A stretch of 64,000 bases of DNA from Irpex lacteus (Eukaryota; Basidiomycota; Agaricomycetes; Polyporales; Irpicaceae), in the NCBI GenBank assembly GCA_001986395.2, contig MQVO02000020.1, positions 558,001-622,000 on the forward strand. The letters run 5' to 3'. The translations under genes were made by a program, and so were the position numbers. How positions within the stretch are numbered: the first letter of the stretch is position 1; every line of letters starts with the position of its first letter. The notes below the pieces were generated by a model. The model worked only from the letters and a program-made list of their open reading frames with translations. It searched no databases and was not told the origin of the DNA. This document shows positions 1-16,780 of this stretch, piece by piece.

Positions 1-2663
1 CGGCCGGGTAGAGCGTCGACAAACTCCGGCTTCCCCGTCGTGAACGCAAGTGTGAGGTTGATGCGGACAGCGCTATAAAGCAGATTGAGTGCCCCTTTCT
101 TACCCAGAAAAAGAAATCACACTCACCGCACAAATGGAGAGTACTCAGTGTTCCAACTGTCCAGTTTCTTCCATGCGTATACCCACGGGTCGTTGCTACA
201 ACATTCTAACGAGAAGGTCCGAAAGATGATTGGGATGCACAGTGCTCGAAAGTGCTTGCACGTTAATGATAGTGGTAAAAGAGAAACCTGCAAACAAGAG
301 TCTTAGCAAAGATGTATGTTTACCACAGTGGTTCTTGCTTGCCTCCACTTGGGTCAACCCCCTTTTCTGGGTTTCCTCTCTGATTACGTCGCAGAGACTT
401 GCGCAGATAAGTATGAGCACGTCGTCATCGAGGATCTGGAGGATGGACCGCATTTCCGTCTGTACTTGGATGCTACGGCGGGCTAAGAACGGGGGGACAT
501 TTAGTGGAACTACCGTGGTTATATCGTGGCGGGGCGCACTGACTCACTACTGCGTAAAAATGATCCTGATCATGATGAGAGTGATATATTAATAAAGTCT
601 TCTTGGCTATATCATGTGGAATCCCTACCTGCCGCTCAAGATGATGTTTCCCAAGGACGGTTGTTGAAGCTATGTAATTTTCTTGAGCACATCCATTAAA
701 CAATGCGTTCTAGTTCCAGTAAAGCGCGAGTATTGCTCATTATGTCCTGCCTGTGATTTTGGCAAAGTACACTCTTTGTGCTTTGTGCCATGATATCCTA
801 GGGCTAAGTCAGTGTGCGAGAATCGACCAGTCGACGATTTGCTTTGACTCAACACCTATACGTTTGTCACCGCAGCCGTTCGTTCGCGTTTTGCATAATG
901 AGTTGTGCATTTCACCGACAACTTAGTATATACTCGTAGAAGGACAATTTACCAAAAGGTTATTTCGTGCTCTGGACACCCGCATGTTCCAATACGTCCG
1001 CAAGCTCTGTGTCTGACCATGCTATTAGCGATCAACCATGGAGCTGTGATCGTGGCAAGCTTACGATCCTCCGTATGCAGCATACGATGTGCGTACAAGC
1101 ATCGGTCGTCTATGATCAGCGATGGATTGAGACATGCTAACGATCGATAGAGCTCTGTTGAAGGACGTACTCGGCCCAAATATGAATTCGCCGCCCAGCT
1201 GAGATATGTTTCCTTGTTTCCCGATATGTTGAGGCTGCTGAAGAGGTCCTGTCTAATGGAAAGACGTATTTGTAACTTCAGTATCAGTTGGCTCTGTCAC
1301 AGCCGAGGCTGATATGCTCGTACCCATATGCTACCAAGGACTTGCACAATCCTGCTATTCCCCGCGAGGTAGCTCTTGAGCTTTTGGTCGCTCGGCGTGA
1401 CCTTAAGGCTTTCGGTCAGACCAAAGTGTTTGAAGAGCTCCCGCTTACTGTCCGCATATATCGGACCAGTGTACCCCGTTTTCTCTGAGAAATGCAGTAC
1501 GTCGTTACTTAGGTCTGTGCGATTCTAGGAGGGAGCTTGGCGTACCTTGGTAAGACTTTATGGGCTGATAGTCACCACAGCCGATGACTAAAACCCTGAC
1601 GCGTGTCTTCTCTAGAGCTTCATCTCGAACTTGAGCTAGTTGAGAGACATACGCCTATAGAAACGATGAGCAGGCTACCAGGTGCCGTTTAGTAGTAGCG
1701 TACCTGACAAGCCTGTATATAACAAGGCGTGCCTTTCATGAGAAGACAACTTAAAGGAGGTTTGGAGACTCACACCACAGAAAAAGTGACCTACGAAAAA
1801 GGACAGGATGAGTTGTTTGTGAAATATATCCCGAATAAAACCACTCAACGAATGAATATGACGACTGTTTTGCCATTCTCATTCATCAGCTCTCCGAACT
1901 TGACTGTCTGACCTGTAGAGTCACGCAGTTCGAACTCGTAGGCTTTGCGCACATGTTCGACATCTGGAATGTGATCCATGGCTATGCTTGGCCAGCTCAA
2001 GCTAGTATGTAAGTAGATAGCTCGAGAGGATGGCTATCGTGGGCGTGGGTCGTGTCCAGTGACCGTGGGACCATGCCTTGGTCCGGTGTATGCTTCGACG
2101 ACAAGTGAGGAAACGGGATCTGGCTACATGGCGCAGGCGGTTATGCGTCAGAAACAGAGTGAGGTTATCATATCCCATTCATGATTAATGCATATTTCTA
2201 TCAGATGTACGTCTGAGCAATAGCTGCATCTGCCAGTGAAGATGGCATGCACACCGAAAGAACGTTGAAAGGTTGAACCTGGTTGTACCTATACTTAATT
2301 GAAAACATAGTAAGTTTAGACATGTAATCTGGCTAGCTCGGAAGAGCATGAGAATTTACACGTACGCAATCTCAACTTCGCATACCTGAACTGCGAGAAC
2401 GATTAGTCTCCCTGAGGCAGAGTAGACAAGTTCAACCTTCGGGGCTCAGAAGAACGATCCGATGCACGAGGAGTTCGAGGCGAAGTCGACTCCGAAGTAA
2501 TTTCTTGCAAAAAGAGGGTTTCCAAATATGGGCATATATGTATTACGTAATTTATATCCTCCAATTCTCCTGAGAAATGTAGAGGCGTCTGTTATATTGC
2601 TGCTTGCTCGCCAACCTTCACGTTCACCTCAGACGGCCACGATTCACATTATTTTCTGGCACA
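1..2663. other. Gene-poor 5' flank, no supportable gene
   Basis: I find no reading frame with family resemblance and no convincing exon chain on either strand. Open stretches are short (up to about 120 codons) and overlap in several frames. One stretch at 1288-1488 on the plus strand is open for 66 codons and has fairly natural amino-acid composition, but it cannot be joined to anything. The region may be decayed mobile or genic DNA plus the promoter of the ISWI gene at its right end. That is inference only. Confidence 0.5.
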
Positions 2664-7086
<4,423 letters not shown>

Positions 7087-7708
7087 GCTTGTCTCATCCC
7101 GCCTACCGTCGTGTGTTCCTTTACTCGTTTGCCTCCATGTACGTTAGATTATTGTATACGCTTTCCATTCTTCTATAATATGCATCCCCGTTATGGCTAA
7201 GAGCAGTCCGATGGAGCTACTCCCGTGCTTATCCTCAACAGCGTCCTCGACACGATCACGCTCTAATCGGTTATCGCGCAGCCACGATCCAGAGTGTACC
7301 ACGAAGGTTCGGGCTGATAGTCTAACTTCGAGTTGTTTGATGTTGCTCCGCGAGACCCAGCTTGTCCCCAAAAGCGTCCGACGCAAGTTTAGGTTTCTCA
7401 ACCCAAACCGCTATTGATGGGGTGATGAAAGCTGAAGGTACGTTGATAAGCTTCCTGCCATCCGTGTCGATGAAGGCTGACCTGGTTTCCCAGTGAACTC
7501 CGTGGCCGTTAGTCTTTGCCCACAGCTGTCAAAGTGAAGGCCCCCTTCAGACTAATCTCGAACTCCTCCTTGATTACGTGACACTGGGGCTACTTGCTGC
7601 GATGATAGGTTGACTCGATGCACAAGGCAGTGACTATGTCGGTGCCGCGACACATACATTAGTTCCCACGTCAAGCCAGTTATCTCTAGTTCATCCTCTA
7701 CAACCACA
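7087..7708. other. Intergenic: ISWI 3' end and F-box gene promoter
   Basis: No gene is supported. Open frames at 7144-7417 on both strands mirror each other and show no family signal. The region holds the ISWI 3' UTR on the left and the upstream region of the F-box gene on the right. Confidence 0.5.
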
Positions 7709-9039
7709 ATGAATCACACCTCCGATGGCAAGGGAGGCCGTACAGTCAGTCTCAACGACCTTAATGAAGATGTCCTCGAGGTCCTTTGCTCGATTCTTTA
7801 TGAAGCAGCCCGGAGATATAAGTTGAAAGGTACAGGCCATCCTAAGGTAGGACTCGAGCTTTTCTGTTAATAAAGCTTCTAACACCTACTCATCCATTTG
7901 TAGCATTCTTTACTATCGTTATCGTTAACATCCAAGAGATTCCGGGCGCTCTGTGTGCCATATCTGTTTCGATCATTCAAACTCGCCTTCGCCGCGTACA
8001 ACGCTACTTGGGAAGAAGCCGCGGCGAAATTGCAGACGTGGGATGACGCTTGGAGTCGATTTGTGTCGTGAGTCTTCAATGTCAGATAGCCTGATCGTTT
8101 TGAACTCACATAATCGTGGCGCCATGTATGAGGTAGCGAGATCAATATTCACATGGTATTAGGGCGCAAGGCAGACGACCGAGACGCGTTCGCGGACACA
8201 TTCCTAGATACTTTGGCGAGCACCTTGCTGGAAATTTCTACTTCCAGTCCTTACCTGGAGAAGATAAGCCTACAGATTGAAGAAGGTCGGGCCCGTCGCT
8301 TTGAGGATGCTTTCAAGGAGCATGGCCTTCAGTTCTCTACAGTCCGCAGCTTTCACCTGTGGGCGAATAGTGACAACATGGTCACTCTGTGCCCTAATGT
8401 CACCACGCTATCCATTGTATACGCGAATTCTCGTACACGCGGATGGCTAGTCACAGCGTTGGCCGGTCTTCCTCGCTTGAAGCATTTGTCCCTCAGTGGA
8501 ATACCGTATACCGTTGACATCATAAACAGTAAGTCGTGTTTATATCGTGCATGACAGGTCCAAGATGATCGTATTGTGACAAGGTATATTCAGTGTAAAG
8601 CCCAATCTTGTTACGCTGTGTCTTCCGACCTACTTGTCATCCGTTCGAGGGAATCAGTTTGCGGTAAGCTTCTCGCACTGCTGGATTCTCAGGCTTTCAC
8701 GTCATTAATTTAAAATGAATTACGCAGGAGTTTGCACAATCCGTATCTAGGTTCTCTAAACTCGAAATACTATGCATACCCGCAGCCTCATCTTTATCGC
8801 TGGGTTGCACCGTGCCTCCGTGCACGCGAGGTGCGACTGATCATGCCGCCGTACGCCGGCGGCACGACGAGTACATGATCAAGAAGAAAGAAGTGGAACA
8901 ACATGCGGCGTCGACTTTCTTTGGTCGGTGCCCACATCTCAGGGAGCTCTATGTTGGTACTCGTATGAAGGCTACAATGGACTCGGGCTCGGATGGCAAA
9001 TTGCAATGGCGCCAAATACCTGAATTCACGTTGTACTAG
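7709..9039 (+). CDS. F-box-like protein with leucine-rich C-terminal region
   Basis: This is a member of the large agaricomycete F-box-like families, predicted to be a substrate adaptor for SCF ubiquitin ligases. The start ATG is at 7709. The F-box-like helix begins at VSLNDLNEDVLEVLCSIL and continues after an intron with LLSLSLTSKRFRALCVPYLF. Exons join in phase across introns at about 7846-7903, 8069-8126, 8530-8592 and 8665-8728, and the stop is TAG at 9037-9039. The C-terminal half has irregular leucine-rich repeats (LCPNVTTLSIVYAN, LPRLKHLSLSG, LVTLCLPTYL, FSKLEILCIP), as expected for a ligand-binding LRR region. The substrate is unknown. The F-box is divergent, so Skp1 binding is inferred. 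Confidence 0.75.
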
Positions 9040-9371
9040 CTATAGTAGAAGACAACATCTTTGGCATTCTGAACCGCGTACTCTCTTATTCCGTCCTTAG
9101 TGTTTGCCCTTATAAGTATAAAAGTATTTTTGTACTATCAACTCAGAGAGTATAACTTCAAGTTGAAGCTTGAAGTATGTCAGCCTTTGGTTTGTGACAT
9201 TGATTGGGTGAAGACTGAGAGATCGTGTCACGGCGACGCGGTATGTCACAGCGTGATCATTCGTGTTCGTGTCACATAGCCTAAGCTTTTGACGCGCTAA
9301 CGCTTGGATAGCTCTGAGCTTGGGCGGGCTCGTCACTGCAGCCTCCGCTCAACAACTCTCTTCGCGCAACC
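9040..9371. other. Intergenic spacer
   Basis: AT-richer than its neighbours. It holds the F-box gene 3' end and the promoter of the next gene. No gene, RNA gene or repeat was recognised. Confidence 0.5.
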
Positions 9372-12126
9372 ATGACAGACGACAACCCACGGCCCACAAA
9401 GAGGGCGAGGCGCGAGCCGTCGTCGTTGGAAGCACCCGCGGTCAGCTCGCAGTCGACTTTGACACCGCCGCCGTCGTCCGAGTCTTCCTCGCCGTCTTCC
9501 GCTCTCAAACCCTTGCCTCGAGATATATTGCTTGTCTCACTGCCATCGCTGCTTACTCTCCCGCCTAATCACAGAAATTATGTGCAGTCCTTGCAACTAT
9601 CGCTCCAAGCTCTACGACAATGTCTGACGTTACCTGCTCTGTCACCCGAGATAGAGTGCAGAGCTTGGTGTGGGTTGGCAGAGATCGGTATGAAGGTTAT
9701 CAGTGGAGGGTTCAGTCAAGACGAGAGACATACATGGGCGCATGATATCGAAGTAGAAGTAAGCTCTGTCTCTCTCTCTCTCTCTCTCACTGTAACGATT
9801 ATCTAATTAGCCAATCAGGTTGACAAGGCTTTGGGCAAGGCTGTGAGTACATGCTACAGTCACATACATTTTTCGAGCGGGAGCACAGTCAATTACTACA
9901 CAAAGCTGGTTATGAGTGCATATATGCGGCTATATCTCTCATTCATACGCATAAAACCATGACTAACCTGATGCAACCCCAGATCCTCATTGCACAGAAA
10001 GTATGTTTCGCTGAATCTTCAACGTGACATCGGATTCACCGTTTCCTAGCATCCTGCACTCCGACCCTTCAAGATTCATCTCTCATTATTGCAAGCTCAG
10101 CTCTCCCAATGGCAACACAAGACCAAATTTACACGCACTCAACTCCGCAATCTCATCTCTTCCCTCAAACCGACCGACCCTCCTCACCTCGTCTATTCCG
10201 CACACCTTGCCGCAATATCATTATATGCCGCACCCAAGCATCCTACTCCGGCAACGGAATCCTCTGCCACCCCTCCATCATCTCCATATACGAACGGCTT
10301 ACAGGACGTCCACGCAGCCCTGTCAGCCATCCAAGACATGGAGACACACTCGGTGCAGCACGGACACCCACGTATCAAGCTTCTCTCTCAGGTATTGCGC
10401 CTGCGGACACTAGTATCTGCGAGTTTGTGGCAAGACGTAAGCAGTGCGATAGAGAACGTGGAGAAGGCTCTTGGGCTGTCATACGACCCTTCCATCACTC
10501 CGAAGCCTAAGCAAGCAGCAGCGTCTTCCTCCTCCTCCAAGGAAGACTCTACGTTCATTTTCTTCGAGAGCCCGCTCGAAGCAGCCATGGCCGTCCATTC
10601 GCTCATGATGGCCGTCGTGTACTTTACGCACGTCGGGTCGGCGGCGGAGGCTGCACCGCGCTTGTCGCATCTGCACGCCTTGCTTGACACAGATATCCTC
10701 ACGAAGTTTCATGATGGCACGGTCGAGGTTAGTTCGATATATGCGTCGACTGCTACGTATTCCTACTTACTGGCTATACCATGATAAGGTCAACTTTCTT
10801 GATGGCCCGCCTCTTGTCGTGCAAGTCACGCACCCTCGTCTGGTTTATCAGCTTGGATTTCTTGTCAGCTGTGTCGCCAAGCGCGATGCGGTGGGAAGGA
10901 AGCCAAAGCGGAAGGTCTTCGCCAACGAGGGTCTGGCTGCTTGGGAACGAGAGAAGGAACAGGAGATAGTCGGTAAGTGCAGGTACACACCCAGACTAAC
11001 GTACTTATATGAATGAATTGATTTTTTGCGCACAGTACCCGCGTGGGCTAGTGCTGGGGATATCGACGAGGTTGAACAACGTCTTGCACGCGTTAAAGGC
11101 GATTTACTCTGTGAACTTGTCGCGGTGAGTGAATCGTGTATGCAGTCTTGTCTTGCTTCTGACGAACCTCAGGTTTCTATCATGCGCAGCGAGTTTGATA
11201 TAGCAGAGCAGGTAGAGTGACTGACATTTCGCCTCGTTCCGCACGCTTACATTCACTTCCAGAACCTCAACGCGCTCATAGCACATACTCGGTCGTACTC
11301 CATCTTCCCCAACTTTTCCTCTCGAATAGCACTGCACCACGCCCACCTAGCGCACGCCTTGAACCAAACACCTCGGGCCTTGGCGTGTTATCGAGTAGCG
11401 GCCCGTCTAGCGGGCACAGACGATTTCGTGCGACTGTCCGCCCAGGCTGGAGAGGCCATACTGCTGCTTGGCATAGAGAGCGGGAAGGAGAACGACGCTG
11501 AGCCTGCTACTACTGACGGCGTTGTCAATCGCAAGAAGGCAATGGGCTTCGCGAAAGCGTGTCGTTCGACGGGTGGAACGCTGGAGGCCGTGGGACAAGT
11601 TATCGAAGCTCTGGTTGCTCCGGAGATCCTGAGATCGAAGTGAGTCGTGAATTGAGAAAGTTTCCCCGTCTCTGCCTTCTGACAAGGTATGCAGGGAACA
11701 CTTGAAGCATTCCTTGGAGTTGGCTACGAAAGCGCAGGACAACCACCTACGTGCAGGCGTGCTTGCTCTCGTCGCAGCACATTATTTCCACACCGCGGGT
11801 GATCATGCCTACAAGATGCTGCTAACGTGCGAGCAGCTCGCGGTAGGCTTGGGCGCACCAGCTGCGAAGAATAGTACAGGTGCTACTAGTACCGCGACGA
11901 CGGGGAATGTTCGCCTCGGGCTCTGGGTCGGACAGAAGTTGCTCGGTGAGACGCAAGCTTATCTTTGGTTATATGCATGACTGACAGCCTCCACATAGAA
12001 CTATATAAGAGAGCGGGGAAGGAGGAGCGCGTGCAGAAGCAGATAGTCGCGAACCAACGGCTCGAGGAGGCTGTCAGACTGTTGACAGCACGGAGTGGGG
12101 TGGGTGGAAAGGCGACTGACGAATGA
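9372..12126 (+). CDS. Probable cohesin loading factor subunit (MAU2/SCC4-like)
   Basis: The product is an all-helical, TPR-like protein of about 650 residues. It begins with a short basic, disordered tail (MTDDNPRPTKRARREP) containing a likely nuclear localisation signal. Exons join in phase across seven or more introns, for example 9759 to about 9818 and at about 9843-9981. Helix-pair segments recur through the protein (HPALRPFKIHLSLLQAQL, LIAHTRSYSIFPNFSSRIAL, AHLAHALNQTPRALACYRVAA, ATKAQDNHLRAGVLALVAAHYF). This size and spacing match the Cohesin_load family, in which MAU2/Scc4 partners Scc2/NIPBL to place cohesin on chromatin. A serine/alanine-rich insert lies near 10500-10545. The stop is TGA at 12124-12126. 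The family call rests on architecture and on the pattern of the C-terminal repeats, not on one diagnostic motif, so another TPR-like nuclear protein remains possible. Confidence 0.65.
9769..9788 (+). repeat. (TC)n microsatellite inside an intron
   Basis: About ten TC dinucleotides sit just after the 5' splice site (GT at 9759) of the first intron of the MAU2-like gene. The run is probably length-polymorphic. It is also a local pyrimidine tract, but it lies too far from the 3' splice site to act as the normal one. Confidence 0.85.
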
Positions 12127-12742
12127 GTTTTTTCTCAGGGGTTTGGGGACGGCGGCCGTGGACGATCACACGGACTGAATGGGACTTTGCACAGATAGGA
12201 CGACACGATCGTGCCTCGGAGTTGGTAGCTACAGTGGATGTGTATACACATGATATATCACGCGCAGTCGTGATGCGCTTCTGATGCCTGAGCTGTGTGT
12301 GTTTTCTCAGTTGCCCTCGAGGGTATGTTTTCCCTGGAGTGAGTCGCCGGCCAATGAGGGGTGTGATCAGAGGAGTGAACAAAACAGAGTTCCTAAACCG
12401 GCGAGGAGAAAGAACTAGTGTGGCCATCAACAGACGGGTGGTTGTCTCTCCTCCTCCTGCTCGTTTCCCCTGTTCATAGTCTTCCGCTGTAACATATTAT
12501 CTCCTGGATGGACCGTGTGTGGTCTACGTACCTGGCCAGCAGCGACTCTGGCCATCACCCGCCTCAGAGAGGCGCTAGCCCGTATGTACGTCGTGCGAAA
12601 ATAACCGCTTGCCGCTCGGTCGCTTGCAACTAACCGCCTCGTTCCCGTCGTCTGCCATCCCCCGTCGCTCGCTTCCACCTCACCCGAACGAATGTTTTAG
12701 ATGGAATACAACCCCGCGTAAGCCGACTGCTTCTCTCCCGCC
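12127..12742. other. Intergenic: promoter region of tetraspanin gene
   Basis: No gene is supported. The right part (about 12600-12740) is pyrimidine-rich on the plus strand, typical of fungal core promoters lacking a clear TATA box. Open frames here are short and overlap on both strands. Confidence 0.5.
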
Positions 12743-14212
12743 ATGTCGCTCAACGTCCAAGACTCTCCTCGCAGCCACTCCCGCACGTCGTCTGTCAACT
12801 CCCACTCGCCCTCGCTACAGTCTGCAGCTGCCTCCACCCGGTACATGCTCGCTGGCATGAACTCGCCCCTCGATCCTCCCAACGCTCCTTTCGCCGCTCG
12901 CCAAGACTCCTCACGCTCCTTCTCGCCAAAAGGCTCCCCCCTCATGACTGGAGGAGGCCTCCCGGAATCCCCATCACTCAGTGTCAACTACCTCCCCTCC
13001 AAGTTCTCAAATGCCGTCATCACCAAGCGGAGAAAGGGCGGCAAGGGCGCAGACTATCTCGTCCCCAAGCAGGGCGGCGGTCGTGAGGCGTTCAAGAGCA
13101 ACGAGTCCCGCATGCCTGGAGAAAATGACGACGACTACGATGGCGTAGATATGTTCGGTGCTAAGGAGGGTGGGCGCACTCGACCCAGGGGTCGCTGGAA
13201 CCGATTCAAATGGTGTCTGTTTGTCGCCAATTCCATTGTGAGTTCATCGTCTCCATCCCCGCTCGACGGCCATCGCGACCGCGCCGTTATTCTTCTTCTG
13301 GAACCTCTGGCGCTTCTCTGAACCGTAACTAACACACGATTTTCTGGCAGTTCTCTGCATACTGCCTGACTGGGCTCATCGCTTGCCTGTTAATTTGGTT
13401 CAACGTCTGGACGCACGCCGACATCATTCGAGTCGGGAACCGAACCGAACTCATCGTGACAACGACCGCTGCGTCCCTTGGCGTTCTGACGTCGCTCGTA
13501 GGCTGGGCTGGAATCCTGCTGAACAACCGTGCTTTCCTCGCATGGTACACATTCCTTCTGTGGATCACTTTTGCCCTCCTTGTCACCCCCGGCTACATCA
13601 CATACAAGAAGCGAACTTTCAATTTGGAGGGCAAGATCAACGCACAGTGGTCTCGTCAGCTGGGGCTCCAAGGTCGTCTTCGGGTGCAAGATCAGCTCAA
13701 CTGTTGCGGGTACTTCAACCCCTTCATCGAGGCTACCGTTAGCCAGACGTGCTACGCTCGCAGCGTCCTCCCGGGTTGCAAGGGACCGTACATCAAGTTT
13801 GAGCGCACTGTCCTCGAACGCTGGTATGCTGCCGTGTTCGGTATCGTCCCGGCGCAGATCGCCGTTATGGTCGTCGCTCTCCTCTGCTCCAACCACGTCA
13901 CCTACCGATTCGGCAAGGGTATGATGCCCAAAGCGTACCGTCTCAACATGAACAGCATGGCCATCATCATGGACAACTACGCAAAGTACGTACTCACCCA
14001 CTACGGGTTCTCTGCTGTAGGATCTGACATATTTTCGTAGCCAACTCGCAGAACAGTACGGCAACGACGTCGCCTCCGAAGTGATCGCCCGCTCACGGTC
14101 GAATCTCAACCTGGCAGCGATGCCAACCATGCCATATAACAGCAGTCCGTCTAATCCATCTTTCAGTGGGAAATACGACTCTCTAACTGCAAGGGCACCG
14201 GAAGGCCAATGA
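12743..14212 (+). CDS. Tetraspanin-like four-pass membrane protein (basidiomycete Tsp2 type)
   Basis: The gene encodes a plasma-membrane organiser of the tetraspanin fold. A hydrophilic, serine/proline-rich N-terminal tail of about 150 residues precedes TM1 (WCLFVANSI-FSAYCLTGLIACLL, split by an intron at about 13238-13350). TM2 follows (about 13455-13530), then TM3 (about 13540-13605). A large extracellular loop carries the diagnostic CCG motif in LNCCGYFNPF (about 13695), with further cysteines in TCYA and PGCKG. TM4 is at about 13825-13905. A last intron lies at about 13985-14039. The stop is TGA at 14210-14212. Four membrane spans, the CCG motif and paired loop cysteines support the family. 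The long cytosolic N-tail is unlike animal tetraspanins. Fungal tetraspanins are linked to infection structures and hyphal polarity, and a role for this one is inferred. Confidence 0.85.
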
Positions 14213-14576
14213 AATAATTGGCGCGGAAAGTGCTACCATGTATCCTCCCCACGTATCAGATACAGATATTTCTCTCTCTTCCATCCTCGACGGATTGTAC
14301 CCACCCCTTCGGCTTGCTTATGCTGCGCCACTACTACCCATCACCACCTATCGATGGAACGACGAACGGACTTATATCTACACCTTATACCACTTCTTTC
14401 CAGTTTCATTTAGTACCGACCTGCTAATTGGACAATGTCATTCGTTCCTTGCAAACTGGACCGTCATCCATCTTTCTGATCATGTTGTGTGTTCCAGTTT
14501 CTAGCACGGACAAGTGGAATGCAGCACTATATAGAAGCTATCGATACTTGAACTACGAGATTCAGAAGATGTGGGT
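14213..14576. other. Intergenic spacer between convergent genes
   Basis: This is the shared 3' flank of the tetraspanin (+) and membrane dipeptidase (-) genes. Overlapping open frames at 14218-14504 show no family resemblance. Nothing else was seen. Confidence 0.5.
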
Positions 14577-16488
14577 CTACAAGTCCCGTTTGCGCGGTAT
14601 GTCCGTTCGCTTGTCGTACAGATCATACGAGGGCTGCGCTCCAGCAGCTTGCAGCTCCTTGGCGACTTTCTCTGCTCCTTCGAAGACCCGGATGAGGTTC
14701 CTGCCCGTAAGACCCTCCAACTCTGACTTGGTCCAGCCGCGCTTGTACAGCTCGGCGATCTAGTGAAGCGCAGATGAGGATAGAACAGAAACTAAATAAG
14801 GATAAGTGCTCACCAGTGCAGGGTACTTTGATACATCCTCGAGACCCACGGGTACTGATCCTATGCCGTCAAAGTCGCTGCCCAGGCCAACACTGTTGAA
14901 ATCGACATTTAGTGCTGCTCAGAAGTTAAAGACAATGTCCACATACTGCTTCTTGCCGGCGACCGCTCCAATGTGCTCGACGTGGTCTGCCACGACGTAG
15001 ACGTCTGCTTCACCAGGGTCCGCGACGAAGTCGGGTGCGAAGTTGACCTAAGGCACACATGACGAGTTGAGCATCCCTATCTGCGCAGAGTCTTACGTTG
15101 AACACACTGACCATGACAACAGCGTCTTGCCCTTCCTCAGTGCCGATCAACTCCAGGATGTCGTCGGGGACGTTGCGTTCATGTGTGTGGACGGCACGTG
15201 CAGAAGAGTGGGACCATATGACGGGTGCCTTTGAGTACTTGATGGCTTGGCGGGCTGTGTTGTCGGAGGTGTGGCTGAGGTCGACGAGTACGCCGATACG
15301 GTTCATCTCGTCGATGAGGTGGTATCCTAGAGGGCTATGTAGCGGCGCGCTGAGTGAGCAGGGAGCAGGGAGCAGCAGAGGACGACGCACCTCAAGCCGC
15401 CCCACTTCTCAGGGAGAGTTCCACAGGAGTCTGCGAACGCGTTGTGGCAGGTGTGAGTGAGAGTGACGTAGCGAACACCGAGGTTGTACAGTTGGCGCAG
15501 GACTGCGATAGAGTTGCCCAGTTGGTGACCTCTGTATACCATCACGTTGTGGTCAGTAACACGGTTCGGCGGTAGGAAAGGCTTGTGTACCCTTCGATAC
15601 CAATGAAGCTTGCAATTTTGTTCTTCTTCCAGGCTGTCTTGATATCCGCTGTGGTTGTAGCGAGGTGGAATGTCTTGAGAAGTGAACCCCGTCACGGTCA
15701 GGACACGAAGAAAATGAGAAATGAAAGAGGCGATGCGAACCTCGGGGTACTGGTCGATGAGAATTCTGGCAATGTCGACCTGCTCCAATGTATCCCTGCC
15801 AGGACAATATGTATGAGCTCTTTATAAGCGGTAGAAGCTATGTTACACACCTGACGCGCCATGTGCTCGTCAAGAAATCGGAGCCCTCATCCTGACCATC
15901 CCAGTTCGCACAGTTGACGTATGCGGACCTATCTAACGAGTCAGCCGACGAAAGACATACGGAAAGTAGAACACCACGTACCAGAAGAATCCACCTACAC
16001 CTCCTTCTCTGAGCCGAGGGATGTCCACGTGCTGTGGCATCGTCTTCCGAAGGTCGAACGCAGAAGCATTGTTTGCATAGGCAGCGCGCACGAATATTGG
16101 CAGGTCTGCAACTTCGCAGTCAGCACGCACTCTCGCAACAGTCGCTGTAGCTTTACATACCAATATGCCCGTCCTGTTGGCCGTAAACGTTAGTATCCAG
16201 TGGCGAATGAACACAATACAGTTGACGCACAATCACTGGTGTGGACTTGAGCACTAGCTTAGCAGCTGCCTCCGGGTCTTTTGGCAGCTTGTTATGTCCT
16301 CCGTGGTGGTGCACAACCGTATGTATCAATGCACCGAAACATACCGCAGCTAGCACGGCCCACACCCAGCTTCGTCGCGCCTGGCGATATCGTGTGCTAC
16401 TGGTCGACAAGGCTTCCGCGTCCTGAGAGGCACGCGCATAGTCGCGCTGTGGGAGCAATAGAGTGCTCTTCTCCGTCATTTCGGCCAT
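14577..16488 (-). CDS. Membrane dipeptidase (peptidase M19, renal dipeptidase family)
   Basis: The product is a zinc dipeptidase with an N-terminal signal anchor. The ATG (complement, 16488) gives MAEMTEKS, then a hydrophobic segment [20 protein letters not shown], predicting a type II membrane protein with the catalytic domain outside the cytosol. Metal-ligand motifs appear in family order: DGHIDLP (His and Asp, about 16150-16190, split by an intron), the bridging Glu in GIEGGHQ (about 15600), His in VDLSHTS (about 15275), His in VIWSHSS (about 15215) and Asp in GSDFDG (about 14880). Eight or so short introns interrupt the gene, and the stop is TAG at 14577-14579. All six metal or catalytic positions seem kept, so the enzyme is probably active, cleaving dipeptides or related amide substrates. 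No C-terminal GPI signal is visible, unlike the animal enzyme. Some fungal homologues act in secondary metabolism, but no cluster is seen here. Confidence 0.9.
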
Positions 16489-16780
16489 GCTCGTCGTTTT
16501 GCAAGACGGTGGGGTTCAAGTTTGTTTGGGAGGTGAGCCTGAGAAAGGAGGCGAACGGTGCACATGGCCGAAATTATGAGTTCGAGGTTGGTAATCGCTC
16601 AAGTGCTTATCATGCAGGAACCGGATGGTGTAATGCGCGTCGTACCCCTGACACCTGCCGACGTCGGCGAGCCCGACTCATGCGTCTCGAAATGAAGCAA
16701 CTATATTTGGGAGAGATACAACATACAAAATGACAAAGATATGATACAATGTTCCAACCTAAAGTAACTCAAACAGGGCT

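Noticed and set aside
13390..14130. 246-codon minus-strand frame opposite the tetraspanin
   Set aside because: It is a shadow of the well-supported plus-strand tetraspanin exon, with third-position GC bias of the real gene creating the open antisense frame.
14806..15460. Plus-strand open frames across the dipeptidase gene
   Set aside because: They are antisense shadows of the M19 peptidase exons, whose metal-binding motifs are clear on the minus strand.
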